A stretch of 48,187 nucleotides of DNA from Chloroflexota bacterium (GCA_021778805.1 JAJYBV010000016.1:1-48187); one strand, 5' to 3'. Shown: positions 34,665-44,071, counted from the first letter of the stretch. Numbers and translations are program-made. Notes: generated by a model not told the origin, from the letters alone.

Positions 34665-35597
34665 GTGTATAATCCGCCATCCGGTTTCAGAGTTCTAATT
34701 ATCGATACAGTCCAGTCGGGTTATAAACTTGCTGAGTTATTGAAGGACAGAAACAAAGTAAACATTGAAGTAACTGCATTTAATGTTGTGGAAGCAATGC
34801 AAGCGCGCAGCATTATTGACCAGTTTGATTTATTTTTCATCGACCCATTTTCATTTTTCCTTACAGACGCTGTTGTTACTATTGCTGCAATTTTAAGCCG
34901 TCCTAATAAGTCTGTAGCTTTATTCCGTAAATCTGAGGAATGGATGTCACGCGCTAGTGAACTTCAGGGGCTGGCGATTTCATACGCCGATTTAAATGCG
35001 CTGCCTTCGCTGGATAAAAGCCGGATAAACGATCTCTATTTTGGGCGGGATTTGCAAAGTGTTATTACCAGAATGACTGAAAAAGTATATGCAACAATGC
35101 GATCTCCCGAGCCTCAGTTCAGCCAAAGCGGATTGTGGCAAACACAGACGCCAGATCAATATTTACCGCGATCGCAATACGAACTGAAACAATTTGTTAT
35201 TCAAACTGTTCGGGAAAATTTTCCAAATCAATCGGTAAATTTACTGCCGGGAACTATTCACGATACGTATTCGCCCGGGATCAATGTCTATCAAATTCAA
35301 ACTTCGTTAGAGACTTTAAACGGTGGGTTGAAAAATCATGACGAGCAGATTAAAGATCTGGGTCAAAAAGTGCAAACTATTCAGGATGCGCGCCGTGATA
35401 CACGCCGGTTGAATGATGATATCAGCGAAACAAAGCGCCGAAATGAACAAAATGAATCTAAAATTACCGAGCTTGAAAAGCGGCTGCAAGGAAACGCTGA
35501 TCAACTGAAGTTATTTGGCTTTCTGTTTGCCGCAGGCGTGGTAATAACGCTGATATTTATGATCATTGCTATTTTGGTTATGACAAAGTTCATTTAA
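34665..35597 (+). CDS. hypothetical protein: receiver-like domain, coiled coil, C-terminal membrane anchor
   Basis: 310 residues from a GTG with AGGAG six bases upstream. Residues 9-130 look like a CheY-type fold (FRVLIIDTVQSGYKLAELL, FDLFFIDPFSFF) but lack the normal acidic pocket after strand 1 (VLIIDTVQ has one Asp) and the Lys near the end is not clear, so it is probably a pseudo-receiver. Residues 130-220 are a linker. About 225-280 is a strongly charged coiled coil (DDISETKRRNEQNESKITELEKRL), and 283-307 is a single membrane span. Such tail-anchored sensors usually report to partner proteins; the partner is unknown. It is monocistronic. Confidence 0.75.
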   Translation: MYNPPSGFRVLIIDTVQSGYKLAELLKDRNKVNIEVTAFNVVEAMQARSIIDQFDLFFIDPFSFFLTDAVVTIAAILSRPNKSVALFRKSEEWMSRASELQGLAISYADLNALPSLDKSRINDLYFGRDLQSVITRMTEKVYATMRSPEPQFSQSGLWQTQTPDQYLPRSQYELKQFVIQTVRENFPNQSVNLLPGTIHDTYSPGINVYQIQTSLETLNGGLKNHDEQIKDLGQKVQTIQDARRDTRRLNDDISETKRRNEQNESKITELEKRLQGNADQLKLFGFLFAAGVVITLIFMIIAILVMTKFI

Positions 35598-35635
35598 TAT
35601 AACGCGACAGTTTTTTTAATAGTTGCAGTAAATAG

Positions 35636-35677
35636 TGCACGCAGGTAAAACGTATTGTTCCCTGCGTGCATTTTTTA
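35636..35677 (+). terminator. terminator of the 34665-35597 gene
   Basis: Perfect 10-bp stem (35636-35645 with 35661-35670, arm TGCACGCAGG) followed by TTTTTT. Its T-run overlaps the stop codon of the convergent MocR gene. Confidence 0.9.
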
Positions 35678-37195
35678 TGCGCGCAATAATTTCCGCAATA
35701 TTTGTACGCCATTTTCCAGTTCTTGCGGGGTTCCGTTGCCAAAACCAAGCACAAATCCCTGCTGTTTTACTGCTCCGGAATAATAATACGAAAGCGCCGG
35801 CGCAATTATCCCTTGGCTTAAGGCTTTTTGGCTGATAGCGGTGTCATATCCTTGCGGCGCCGGGTTTTTCAGCTCGACTGTTACATGCAGACCCGCAGGT
35901 GAAACATCGCGAATTTGCGCCAAATCTGCCAAGTGGGTATCTAGCGCGGATTTCAGCGCGGCTTGGCGCTGGGCGTATATTACCCGCATTCGGCGTATAT
36001 GCTGCATAAAATAGCCATCGTTAATAAATTTTGCCAAGGTTGCCTGTACGCCGATGGCTGTTGAACGATCCAACAAATTCTTGATATCAGCGCAGATTGG
36101 CGCCAATGTTGGCGGCGCCGCAATGTATCCCATGCGCAGCGATGGAAACATCGATTTACTGAATGTGCCGATGTAGATAACTCTGCCATCAGTGTCTATC
36201 CCCTGCATTGCGGGCAGCGGATGCCCGGTATAGCGAAATTCACTGTCGTAGTCATCTTCTAAAATCCATCCTCCGGTTTGCTGCGCCCATTGCAGCAGCT
36301 CCATTCTTTGCGCAATCGGCATAACGGCGCCGGTGGGATATTGATGCGATGGAGTAACATAGGCGATTTTAGCCGAACTATCCAATTGTAGTGCGGTTTC
36401 AACTTCAAATCCGCGCTGCGAAACCGGCGTTGGTATAATTCTGGCCCCATTGGCGCGGAATATTTGTGCAGCCAGCTGGTAGCCTGGCTCTTCCATCCAA
36501 ACCGGTGTTCCTTCATCCATCAGCAGCAAGGAAAGAATATGCAGCGCCTGCTGTGCGCCGTTTACAATAATAATATTTTCGGGTGAGCAATATACATCGC
36601 GAGAGGCTCCTAAATATGCGGCAATTGCTTTGCGCAGAGGCATATATCCCGCGGCGTCTTGGTATCCAAGGGTTTCGCTGTTTAGTGGCGCTTTTAAGCA
36701 TTTCTGCCAAATATCCATGGGGAATAGCTTCAACGCCGGCGTTCCGGTTTTAAACACTCCCTGTGAAGTCGTTTCTATGGGGGTGTCTTGCGTGGCGCGA
36801 TATCTTCTGCCGCGCTGCGAAATTTCTATTGCGGATGAATTGCGCGCCGCGGGCGTAACTGCTTTGCGCTCTGCTGCGGCTACTGTAGTTTTCTTCATAA
36901 CTGCTGGTTGCAGCAGCGCTTCCGGCAGTGAAGATGAAACAAACGCGCCGTTGCCGCGCCGCTGTTCGCAATAACCTTCGGATACAAGCTGTAAAAATGC
37001 CGCTGTTACAGTGTTGCGCGAAACTCCTAAGGATTGGCTGAGCGTGCGCGCCGATGGCAGCCGCATGCCTGCGGGCAGTTTGCCTTGCAATATTCTGTCT
37101 CGCAGGGATGTATAAATTTGTGTGTAAAGCGGGGCAGCGTTTCTGCTGTTTACTTGCAATCCGGCTAAGGTATCCGGTGCTTTTTGCTTTGCCAT
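35675..37195 (-). CDS. MocR-type regulator (GntR HTH plus aminotransferase domain)
   Basis: 506 residues. The N-terminal winged helix-turn-helix of the GntR family spans about 20-90 (LYTQIYTSLRDRILQGKLPAGMRLPSAR, LGVSRNTVTAAF); a Ser/Ala linker follows, then a class I aminotransferase-fold domain (about 150-506) with ILEDDYDSEFRY and the PLP lysine in GTFSKSMFP (near residue 347). MocR proteins sense PLP-linked compounds and usually control a divergent gene, here the PPOX gene starting 143 bases away. PdxR-type control of vitamin B6 genes is one possibility, but the family also regulates GABA, taurine and other genes. Confidence 0.92.
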   Translation of the reverse strand: MAKQKAPDTLAGLQVNSRNAAPLYTQIYTSLRDRILQGKLPAGMRLPSARTLSQSLGVSRNTVTAAFLQLVSEGYCEQRRGNGAFVSSSLPEALLQPAVMKKTTVAAAERKAVTPAARNSSAIEISQRGRRYRATQDTPIETTSQGVFKTGTPALKLFPMDIWQKCLKAPLNSETLGYQDAAGYMPLRKAIAAYLGASRDVYCSPENIIIVNGAQQALHILSLLLMDEGTPVWMEEPGYQLAAQIFRANGARIIPTPVSQRGFEVETALQLDSSAKIAYVTPSHQYPTGAVMPIAQRMELLQWAQQTGGWILEDDYDSEFRYTGHPLPAMQGIDTDGRVIYIGTFSKSMFPSLRMGYIAAPPTLAPICADIKNLLDRSTAIGVQATLAKFINDGYFMQHIRRMRVIYAQRQAALKSALDTHLADLAQIRDVSPAGLHVTVELKNPAPQGYDTAISQKALSQGIIAPALSYYYSGAVKQQGFVLGFGNGTPQELENGVQILRKLLRA

Positions 37196-37338
37196 AGCAA
37201 CGCCTTTTTAGTGGATCTATGAAAATTGGTGATAATGACTCTTTTATATAAGCCATTATTTCAGTATACTGTTGTTATAGCACATTCATTTATGATTGCG
37301 CCAGCGGTATTTTTATTGAGAAAGTGAGCAAAAATTGT

Positions 37339-37914
37339 ATGACCCAGCGATCAACCAGAATCCGTCGGCATCCCGAAAGATCTGCGCCCGACGCATTAAA
37401 CAGCATTTTACAAACAGGACTTGTAGCGCATGTGGGGTATATTTTGGATAACGAGCCATATGTCATTCCATTTACCTTTTTTAACGAACCGGATGATACT
37501 TCTACTATTTATTTGCATGGCTCTGCCGCCAGCCAAACATTGCGCGCTTTGCAACACGGCGCAACCGTTTGTATATCTATTGCCATTGCCGATGGCATAG
37601 TGTATTCCAAAACGGCGCTAAATCATAGTATGAATTATCGCAGCGCGGTTGGGTATGGCGCCGTCGAGGTGATGCAAGACCTAACAGAAATTGCCGCAAT
37701 GTTTGATCGCTGGATTGGCAAATATACTCCGGGCCGGCAGCCGAATGTGGATTATCGGCGTGTAGACGATGAAATGATGCGCGGTACTGTTGTGCTGAAG
37801 GCGCATATTGAGAATTGGAGTGTGAAGGCGCGTAGCGGCGGCTCGCGGGAAGAAGATGATGAGAATCCATCTGTGCCCGGAACCTCGGGAGTTATTGACA
37901 TTTTACAATATTAG
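37339..37914 (+). CDS. pyridoxamine 5'-phosphate oxidase-family flavin-binding protein
   Basis: 191 residues from the ATG at 37339; an in-frame GTG at 37324 is the alternative. It matches the COG3467/NimA-like group of the FMN split-barrel superfamily: LVAHVGYILDNEPYVIPFTFF, YLHGSAASQTLRAL, CISIAIADGIVYSKTALNHSMNYRSAVGYG, VLKAHIENWSVKAR. These proteins bind FMN or a related cofactor but are mostly not true PdxH enzymes. It is divergent from MocR and 17 bases before EamA, so probably regulated by MocR and co-transcribed with the transporter. Confidence 0.9.
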   Translation: MTQRSTRIRRHPERSAPDALNSILQTGLVAHVGYILDNEPYVIPFTFFNEPDDTSTIYLHGSAASQTLRALQHGATVCISIAIADGIVYSKTALNHSMNYRSAVGYGAVEVMQDLTEIAAMFDRWIGKYTPGRQPNVDYRRVDDEMMRGTVVLKAHIENWSVKARSGGSREEDDENPSVPGTSGVIDILQY

Positions 37915-37931
37915 CGGATAAGATATAACGT

Positions 37932-38789
37932 ATGTTTGGTATTGCGTATAGTTTTTTTTCGGCAATCAGTTGGGGAACTGCGGATTTTTTAGGCGGATTG
38001 GTTTCGCGTAAGCTTAACGCCGCCGCGGTTGTTTTTTGGAGCCAGATCGCCGGATTCATCATGATGGTTATTGCGGCGCTGGTTAGCCGCGTTCCGCCAA
38101 CGCTTGCTGATTTTGGCTGGGGCGCCGCGGCTGGTTTGTGCGGAGCAGTTGGATTACTGCTTTTTTATCGCGGATTGGCAATCGGGCCAATGTCTATTGT
38201 ATCGCCCATATCGGGAACCGCTGCAGTTGTTCCATTTTTTATTGCGCTGTTTTTTGGCTCACCTCCGGCGCTGCTGGCGATCCTTGGCGCGCCGGTCGCT
38301 TTGCTGGGAGTGTTTTTAGCCTCTAAATCAACGGATACTCCTTCAGAAATTGCTGTAAAACGGAGCTTTTGGCACAGCGGCGTTCCCTATGCTATCGGCA
38401 CAGCGTTGATGTTTGGCTTGTTTCTGACATTTGCCGCGGAAGGCGCGCTATCGCGGGGATCTTCTCCCCTGTGGATTATTGCGTTTGCCAGAATGAGTTC
38501 ACCGCTGCTGATATTCGCGCTTTCGCGTATTGAAAAAACTTCAATAGCTGTCCCCATCAGTTCGGTGAATAATATTCTCATTATTGGCTTCTTCGACACC
38601 GGGGCCAATGCGCTGTATACATATGCTGCATCGCTGGCAAATTTTGGCGCAGTAAGCGTAATCGGTTCGCTGTACCCGGTGATGACGGTGCTGCTGGCCC
38701 GGATTGTTCTCCGCGAGAAACTACAGCCGGCGCAGTATATCGGTGTATTTTTAGCGCTACTGGGAACAGCTATAATCTCCATGTCGTAA
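37932..38789 (+). CDS. EamA/DMT-superfamily transporter
   Basis: 285 residues, ten membrane spans as two EamA repeats. N-terminal SAISWGTADFLGG and the mid-protein FGLFLTFAAEGALSRGS mark the two halves; the C-terminal repeat has YPVMTVLLARIVLREKL. Members export or import small metabolites. The MocR-PPOX neighbours suggest a PLP-related or amino-acid-derived substrate, which is inference. Confidence 0.92.
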   Translation: MFGIAYSFFSAISWGTADFLGGLVSRKLNAAAVVFWSQIAGFIMMVIAALVSRVPPTLADFGWGAAAGLCGAVGLLLFYRGLAIGPMSIVSPISGTAAVVPFFIALFFGSPPALLAILGAPVALLGVFLASKSTDTPSEIAVKRSFWHSGVPYAIGTALMFGLFLTFAAEGALSRGSSPLWIIAFARMSSPLLIFALSRIEKTSIAVPISSVNNILIIGFFDTGANALYTYAASLANFGAVSVIGSLYPVMTVLLARIVLREKLQPAQYIGVFLALLGTAIISMS

Positions 38790-38820
38790 TATTTGCGGCG
38801 CGGAGCCGGCTAACTGTTGT

Positions 38821-40800
38821 TTATAAAGAATCTGCAGCAGCGGGCTGTGCGCCTCCACCTTCACTTGCAAGAATTTCTGCGTTTACCGCGATATTTTGTC
38901 CGGTATTTGTGGCTATTTGCTGTGGCTCTTCTTCTAAGATGGGCAGTTTTAAACTGGCGCCGATATTTTGCAGCGTTATAATGCCCAGTAGTTTCTTTTT
39001 GTCATTTTGTTCGCTGATGACCGGCAAAGAGCGGAATCCATTCTGTGTCATAATAGCCCAAGCGTTATACAGCGCATTTTGCGGCGTTGTTGTAATAACG
39101 TTGGTTGTCATAAAATCTTCTGCGACAAGATGGGAAAAATTATTTTTACGAATTTTTGTAATATTGCTCATGGTGATGATGCCTTTCAGCTCATCTTTTT
39201 CTACAACATAGATCATTTTCATTTGCTTGTTTTTCAACAGATCCAATATGGCGACATATGGTGTTTTAAGGCTGACTTTCACCGGCGCTTTATCCATAAC
39301 CGCGGAAATTGGTATATTTTGCAGCAGCGGAATAATATACTCTGATTTATGCGCGGGTGAATCCAGCCGGGTGGGAAGCTGTTCTTTAAAGATGGAATTG
39401 CCCCTGGCAACAAACATCGCCAAGGAAGCTGCCAGCATAGTGGGGGCCAGCAAGGTATATTCATGGGTCATTTCTACCACCATTAAAATAACCGCAATAG
39501 GCGCATTTGCAATGGCTCCGAAAAGCGCTCCCATGCCAACTACCATGTATGCACCCGGCGCGCCAACTGATTGCGGCAAAATTGCGTGCAGCGCGCCCCA
39601 AACAAAAGCGCCAACATATCCGCCGATAACCAGGCCCGGCGCAAATACGCCGCCGCTTCCTCCCGAACCGATAGAAAGTGAAGTGGCAATAATTTTTAAA
39701 AAGATAAGCGATAACATTATAAGAATGAAAAATATGGCGTAGTTGAAATGTACGATTTGTTTCAACCAGCCATAGCCTAACTCCGAAAAGTTATTATTTA
39801 TGCCCAGCTGCACCCAGCCATAACCCACACCGATGATTTGCGGGAAAATAATTCCAATGCATCCTACTAATAATCCGCCAATCGCAGGTTTAATCACAGG
39901 AGGAATATGCAATTTCGTGAACATTTTGTGTGTAAAGAAAAAAGTTTTGGGGTATAGCAGACCAATTCCACCGGCGACCAATCCTAATATGGCAAACGCA
40001 ACCAACGATACAGGTGACACAAAAGAATAGCCCTTACCTACACCAAAGATTGGTGTAAATCCATATATTTCACCGTAGATGGTATACGCTACAACCGAGG
40101 CGACAAATGAAGGGAAAATGGCTTCAGATTCAAAATCATGCTGATATAAAAGCTCTGCGCCAAGCAATGCCCCGCCGAACGGCGTTTTAAATATAGCGCC
40201 AATTCCTGCTCCAACCCCTGCCGCCAGCGCAATTCTGCGGTCGCGATCGTCCAGATGCAGCCACGTGGCAATGGCAGAGCCAAACCCGGCGGCAATTTGC
40301 GCTACGGGGCTTTCCGGTCCGGCGCTGCCACCGGAGCCAATCAGGATGGTTGCGGCAAATGGGCGCAGGAGGGTGTCGCGCATTTTTATTTTGCCTTTGT
40401 TATAATGAAACGCACGAATAACGTTATCGGCGCCTTGCGCCTCCGATTTATCAGTAAAATAGGTGGTTATAATGCCGGATAATAATCCGCCGATAGTAGT
40501 TGCGATAGGTATAAACCAAAGCCGCGTTATTGGTGTTATAATGGCGCCGCCTTCGCCATCAGGCAGCGGAGGGGAGTAACCGGCGCCTATTTCTAAAAAA
40601 ATATGGACAAAAAAGTTTTCCAGTGTTGTGAAGAATGCAATGCTTATACCGGTAATACCGCCGATAAGTACGCCCAGTGTCAACCATTTTCTAAAATACG
40701 CCGAATTATTGGTGTGAACACGTGAAATATCACTGACAATTTCAGATTCCTGACTAGTTATCCCGAAAAACTGAGTTATTTTTCGCAAAATGTTGTTCAT
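38821..40800 (-). CDS. ClC-family chloride channel or H+/Cl- antiporter with CBS pair
   Basis: 659 residues from the ATG at 40800 (a GTG at 40815 is the alternative; neither has a clear ribosome site). The ClC core spans about 30-470. The selectivity segments read GSGGSAGPESP (gating Glu kept, but the usual GREGP has become GPESP) and GGVFAPGLVIGG. The late helix pattern GAIFKTPFGGALLGAE is normal. Residues about 500-625 are two CBS domains (VMDKAPVKVSLKTPYVAILDLL, FMTTNVITTTPQNALYNAW), which bind adenine nucleotides and modulate gating. The last 30 residues are low complexity. The altered selectivity loop leaves channel versus antiporter undecided. Confidence 0.93.
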   Translation of the reverse strand: MNNILRKITQFFGITSQESEIVSDISRVHTNNSAYFRKWLTLGVLIGGITGISIAFFTTLENFFVHIFLEIGAGYSPPLPDGEGGAIITPITRLWFIPIATTIGGLLSGIITTYFTDKSEAQGADNVIRAFHYNKGKIKMRDTLLRPFAATILIGSGGSAGPESPVAQIAAGFGSAIATWLHLDDRDRRIALAAGVGAGIGAIFKTPFGGALLGAELLYQHDFESEAIFPSFVASVVAYTIYGEIYGFTPIFGVGKGYSFVSPVSLVAFAILGLVAGGIGLLYPKTFFFTHKMFTKLHIPPVIKPAIGGLLVGCIGIIFPQIIGVGYGWVQLGINNNFSELGYGWLKQIVHFNYAIFFILIMLSLIFLKIIATSLSIGSGGSGGVFAPGLVIGGYVGAFVWGALHAILPQSVGAPGAYMVVGMGALFGAIANAPIAVILMVVEMTHEYTLLAPTMLAASLAMFVARGNSIFKEQLPTRLDSPAHKSEYIIPLLQNIPISAVMDKAPVKVSLKTPYVAILDLLKNKQMKMIYVVEKDELKGIITMSNITKIRKNNFSHLVAEDFMTTNVITTTPQNALYNAWAIMTQNGFRSLPVISEQNDKKKLLGIITLQNIGASLKLPILEEEPQQIATNTGQNIAVNAEILASEGGGAQPAAADSL

Positions 40801-40860
40801 GAATGCAAAATACACATTTCTATTTAGTTATGTCTCTATATCGGCAAAGTATTCATTAGC

Positions 40861-42114
40861 CTATAAATCAGCCGGAAGCGTATCATATGCTGTTTTGGCT
40901 CCGACACTTGTGCGCCAGTCTTCATGTGCGCCAGCGCTATACAATATTGCCGTCTTGCCAGAGCCATTGCCTTTGCCGTTGCCGCCATTGCCGTTGCCGT
41001 TACCGCTGTTGTTTTTGCCATTGCTTTTGCCGTTGCCGCCATTGCTATTGCCGGAGCTATTGCCTTTATGCTTATTTTCCGGTGAATTCCCGCTCGTGGA
41101 CGACACAGGATTATTTGCCGGCTGGGCTGCGCCGGTGGAACCGGGTTGAGAGCCAATCTGCTGAGATCCGCCAGGAGGAGTGTTTTGAATGACAGGCTTG
41201 CTGATTGTAATGGCAACAGTTTCGTTATCCGGATTGATCAATGCAAATTGGATATTTGGGCTGCTCCAGTTACTACTATCTATTGTAAGCTTTATGGCGT
41301 TTGATTGGATAGATGTAACCGCAAAAGGAATTGCAGGTTTTGTTATTACTGTTATGGCAGGATTAAAATTATTTCCCTTGAATTTTATGTGAATTGTTAG
41401 CCCATGGACCGTTAATTTATATCCGGATAAACTGATTGAGCCATAATTCAGCAAACCCATTACTGAAGTTGCGGAAGATTTTAAGTTGATGCTTTGCCGC
41501 CGTAAGATTGTGGTGAGGGTTGAAACTTCTAATTGTTTGATTTGGATATAATATTGTTTTTCTTGCATTTGGGCGCTTGCGCTTAATTGGCTGTAGTTAA
41601 GCAAATATCTTTGGGTATAAGATTGAACAACTTGTAAAGCCTGCTCAATATTTAAAGTTGGGCGGCCTTGCTGAATTTCCTGCTGCAGATCTTGCAGGGC
41701 AGTGAGTAATTGTGCTCTGGCGGTCTGTGTTTTTTGTTCACCGGTAACCATAACTGCGTATTGCGCTTGCTGCTCGAAAGATTTTAAAGAATATAAACTA
41801 TCACCGGGGATCGAATGGAACGCCGCGAAACTGATTGCGCCAAAGAAGATGAGAATTATTGCCGCGGCGGAGGATAAAGATATACGTATAGCCCTTTGGC
41901 GTTGTTTTTTTAGTTTTTGTATGCGTGTTTTAGCGCGCACAGATTGTTCTAATGCCAGCGAAAATGCGGCAGGTACAGTAATTTGCTGCAAAGATTGAAA
42001 AGATTTATTCACAATTGCATGTTTATAATTATCTGTTTGCGGTTCATCATCGTTTAACGATGAGACCCATTGTTCAGAAGATTTACTATACTTCACTAGC
42101 TGCTTCCTCTTCAT
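40861..42114 (-). CDS. anti-sigma-factor-like membrane protein with DUF5667 domain
   Basis: 417 residues. The cytoplasmic N-terminus (1-75) is charged and contains TRIQKLKKQRQRAIRI; a membrane span lies at about 78-98 (ISLSSAAAIILIFFGAISF). The extracytoplasmic part starts with the DUF5667 hallmark IPGDSLYSLKSFEQQAQYAV, helical to about 200, then a beta domain, and ends with a Gly/Asn/Ser/Lys-rich repeat tail (about 345-390). The gene overlaps the sigma factor gene by 29 bases, so it is very likely the partner that holds the sigma factor. It has no zinc-finger anti-sigma motif, so binding may use another surface. Confidence 0.85.
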   Translation of the reverse strand: MKRKQLVKYSKSSEQWVSSLNDDEPQTDNYKHAIVNKSFQSLQQITVPAAFSLALEQSVRAKTRIQKLKKQRQRAIRISLSSAAAIILIFFGAISFAAFHSIPGDSLYSLKSFEQQAQYAVMVTGEQKTQTARAQLLTALQDLQQEIQQGRPTLNIEQALQVVQSYTQRYLLNYSQLSASAQMQEKQYYIQIKQLEVSTLTTILRRQSINLKSSATSVMGLLNYGSISLSGYKLTVHGLTIHIKFKGNNFNPAITVITKPAIPFAVTSIQSNAIKLTIDSSNWSSPNIQFALINPDNETVAITISKPVIQNTPPGGSQQIGSQPGSTGAAQPANNPVSSTSGNSPENKHKGNSSGNSNGGNGKSNGKNNSGNGNGNGGNGKGNGSGKTAILYSAGAHEDWRTSVGAKTAYDTLPADL

Positions 42115-42706
42115 GATGTTTGTTTTTTTTATGCGTTCCTCCTAATTGCTCAGCTAAAGAATTTAACGCACGAAACTGGATGGCGCGGATGGCGCCGGGC
42201 TTTTTGTGAAGCGCTTTCGCCAAATTTTCAATGCTTTGTCCGGCTAAAAAGCGGCCTAAAACGACGATTTGCTGTTCCTGTGTTAAATATGAAATTGCCA
42301 AACCAAGAGACTCTACGATCTCGCGCCATTCAATCAGATTTTCGGGGTTATCCAGCAAATCTGCTGAAGGAGGCAGGTCTGATTCATCCTGATTATTGAT
42401 GAGTATTGGCTGTACATGCTCATTGCTTGTTCGGTCGTGTTTCTGAAATTGAATAACTTTATTATGGGCAATGCGCAAAATCCACGCAAAAAAACTGGCT
42501 TCCGTCGCTGCGCGCAGAGATTGAATCTGCTCTACCATTACTAAAAAAATTTCCGAAACAATATCTTCGGTGTCTTGGTTTATCATAACTCTGGCAGCTA
42601 CATATCTGTAAACAACAGGTAGGGCGGCGTGATATAAAGAAGTGACAGCTTCTTCATCAAAATCTTTTGCCCGCTGCAGCAATTTTTCAAAATTTCGAAT
42701 AATCAC
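42086..42706 (-). CDS. ECF-type RNA polymerase sigma factor
   Basis: 206 residues from a GTG at 42706. Region 2: LYHAALPVVYRYVAARVMINQDTEDIVSEIFL, then FFAWILRIAHNKVIQFQKH. Region 4: YLTQEQQIVVLGRFLAGQSIENLAKALHKKPGAIRAIQFRAL, the normal helix-turn-helix. A 50-residue linker between regions is longer than in most ECF factors. It overlaps the DUF5667 gene downstream. The signal it responds to is unknown, but a cell-envelope stress is usual for this arrangement. Confidence 0.92.
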   Translation of the reverse strand: MIIRNFEKLLQRAKDFDEEAVTSLYHAALPVVYRYVAARVMINQDTEDIVSEIFLVMVEQIQSLRAATEASFFAWILRIAHNKVIQFQKHDRTSNEHVQPILINNQDESDLPPSADLLDNPENLIEWREIVESLGLAISYLTQEQQIVVLGRFLAGQSIENLAKALHKKPGAIRAIQFRALNSLAEQLGGTHKKNKHHEEEAASEV

Positions 42707-42847
42707 CGAAACGTTCTTAAACCCCCTAAAATATCAGTCAAGATAAAAGCATCTACCTATTTTGTTCTACAAAATAACTACCGATACTACTAATTTTACC
42801 AGATAATTCGTTTTCTTCAATCATGAATTTTATAACAAGAATATGCC

Positions 42848-42882
42848 GCCATTCATCAGATTACTAATCTGAAATGAATGGT
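42848..42882. other. hairpin in the gap before the sigma factor gene
   Basis: CCATTCAT-x-AGATT ... AATCT-x-ATGAATGG forms a long stem with small bulges. No T-run follows on either strand. It lies in the 470-base gap between the sigma factor and DUF5666 genes and may be a leader element of the sigma operon. Confidence 0.4.
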
Positions 42883-43071
42883 GTTTAAGGTTGTGAATAT
42901 TCCATTGTTATATTTGGGGTAAAGAAACGTATATATACCTGTTGATAAACGGATCGAGAAGATATTCTGCTATCTTCCATACAGCCGCTAAGTTTCTTAA
43001 TTACTATTCTAACATGTTTTCTGTAGCAGAGGAAAAATATATCCAAAAGTGTATAATGTTTGTCATACAAC

Positions 43072-43107
43072 CAAAAAACCACCGTATTCAAAATCGAATA
43101 CGGTGGA
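43072..43107 (-). terminator. terminator of the DUF5666 gene
   Basis: Perfect 11-bp stem (43079-43089 with 43096-43106, arm CCACCGTATTC) around a 6-base loop; on the minus strand TTTTTTGG follows directly. It is 70 bases after the stop. Confidence 0.9.
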
Positions 43108-43174
43108 GGACTTGTTTGCTTACGAGCGCTTACTTTGGGGGAAAAGTAATTGTTAGTTAGTCAAACCAGTAAGA

Positions 43175-43816
43175 TTAACCAATTTCAACTTTGGTTGCCG
43201 TAACGCTGCCATCACTGTTTTTTGTGCCGCGCACATCAATTTTTAAGCCCTGTTTTACAGCGCTGGATGAAACTGTTGCGTCATTTTCAGTATAAACAGT
43301 AGATGATGTTGTTTGGATGGTGACGGTATTGCCGTTTACATCTTTAGCGGTAATAGTAGAGCCATTGACGCTGGTAACGGTTAACGAATCATATACATCC
43401 TGAGTTCCGGTGTCGCCGCTTTGCGAAGAATCTTTGCTGCTGGTGTCGCTGCTTTGCGAAGAATCTTTGCTATTTGTGTCGCTCTGGGAAGCATCGACGC
43501 TGGTGTCATTTTTTGAAGAATCGACGCTGCTGTCGTTTTGTGAAGTATCAACACTGCTGGAAGCGCCGGGAGTAGAGTCTATGCTGCTGGAAGCGCTTTT
43601 TGAAGACTGATTTAATGAAGTAGTCTGAAAACCAGTATTAGAACTTCCGGCTGCTTTTGCGCTGCCGGTTAAAGTAGAGCCATAGACAACGCCGGCTCCT
43701 AACGTTAAAACAACGGCTGCGGTAACACCTGCAATTAAAATCCAGCGGCGTTTTGGCGCAGATTTCGCCTTGGGCTGTGTGGTGGGTTGAAGATTTTTTG
43801 TTTGATCCTCTTGCAT
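43175..43816 (-). CDS. membrane-anchored DUF5666 domain protein
   Basis: 213 residues; GAGGAAGC precedes the ATG. A short basic cytoplasmic N-terminus and one membrane span at about 26-46 (ILIAGVTAAVVLTLGAGVVYG) are followed by a Ser/Asp/Thr-rich linker (50-140) with repeated SSxDSSQS-type units. The C-terminal DUF5666 domain (about 143-213) has the repeated (V)xVxGxxIxVxxxxG pattern (LTVTSVNGSTITAKDVNG, LKIDVRGTKNSDGSVTATKV). The domain is beta-barrel-like and common in Chloroflexota and Actinobacteria; its function is unknown. It may belong to the same envelope response as the sigma/anti-sigma pair, but this rests on proximity only. Confidence 0.85.
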   Translation of the reverse strand: MQEDQTKNLQPTTQPKAKSAPKRRWILIAGVTAAVVLTLGAGVVYGSTLTGSAKAAGSSNTGFQTTSLNQSSKSASSSIDSTPGASSSVDTSQNDSSVDSSKNDTSVDASQSDTNSKDSSQSSDTSSKDSSQSGDTGTQDVYDSLTVTSVNGSTITAKDVNGNTVTIQTTSSTVYTENDATVSSSAVKQGLKIDVRGTKNSDGSVTATKVEIG

Positions 43817-44071
43817 GGATGTGCTTCCTCCAAAATGAGATGAATTTGTGTGGAATCCTTTTTAATTCCTCCAAAAGAAATATATCCTGAACTTTTAAAG
43901 ATCTTGTGTAGATATGGTTAATATCATTAGTAGTTTTAAAAATTGCCGGTTGTGTTTGAAATGTGAGTTTGCGCCAAAGAAAAAAGATGAAAGTGTGACA
44001 AATTTTCGTTATAGTATGCAGAAGACGCTGATCGAAAGCAAAATGTAACGGCAAGGAGATATTGGAAAGCT

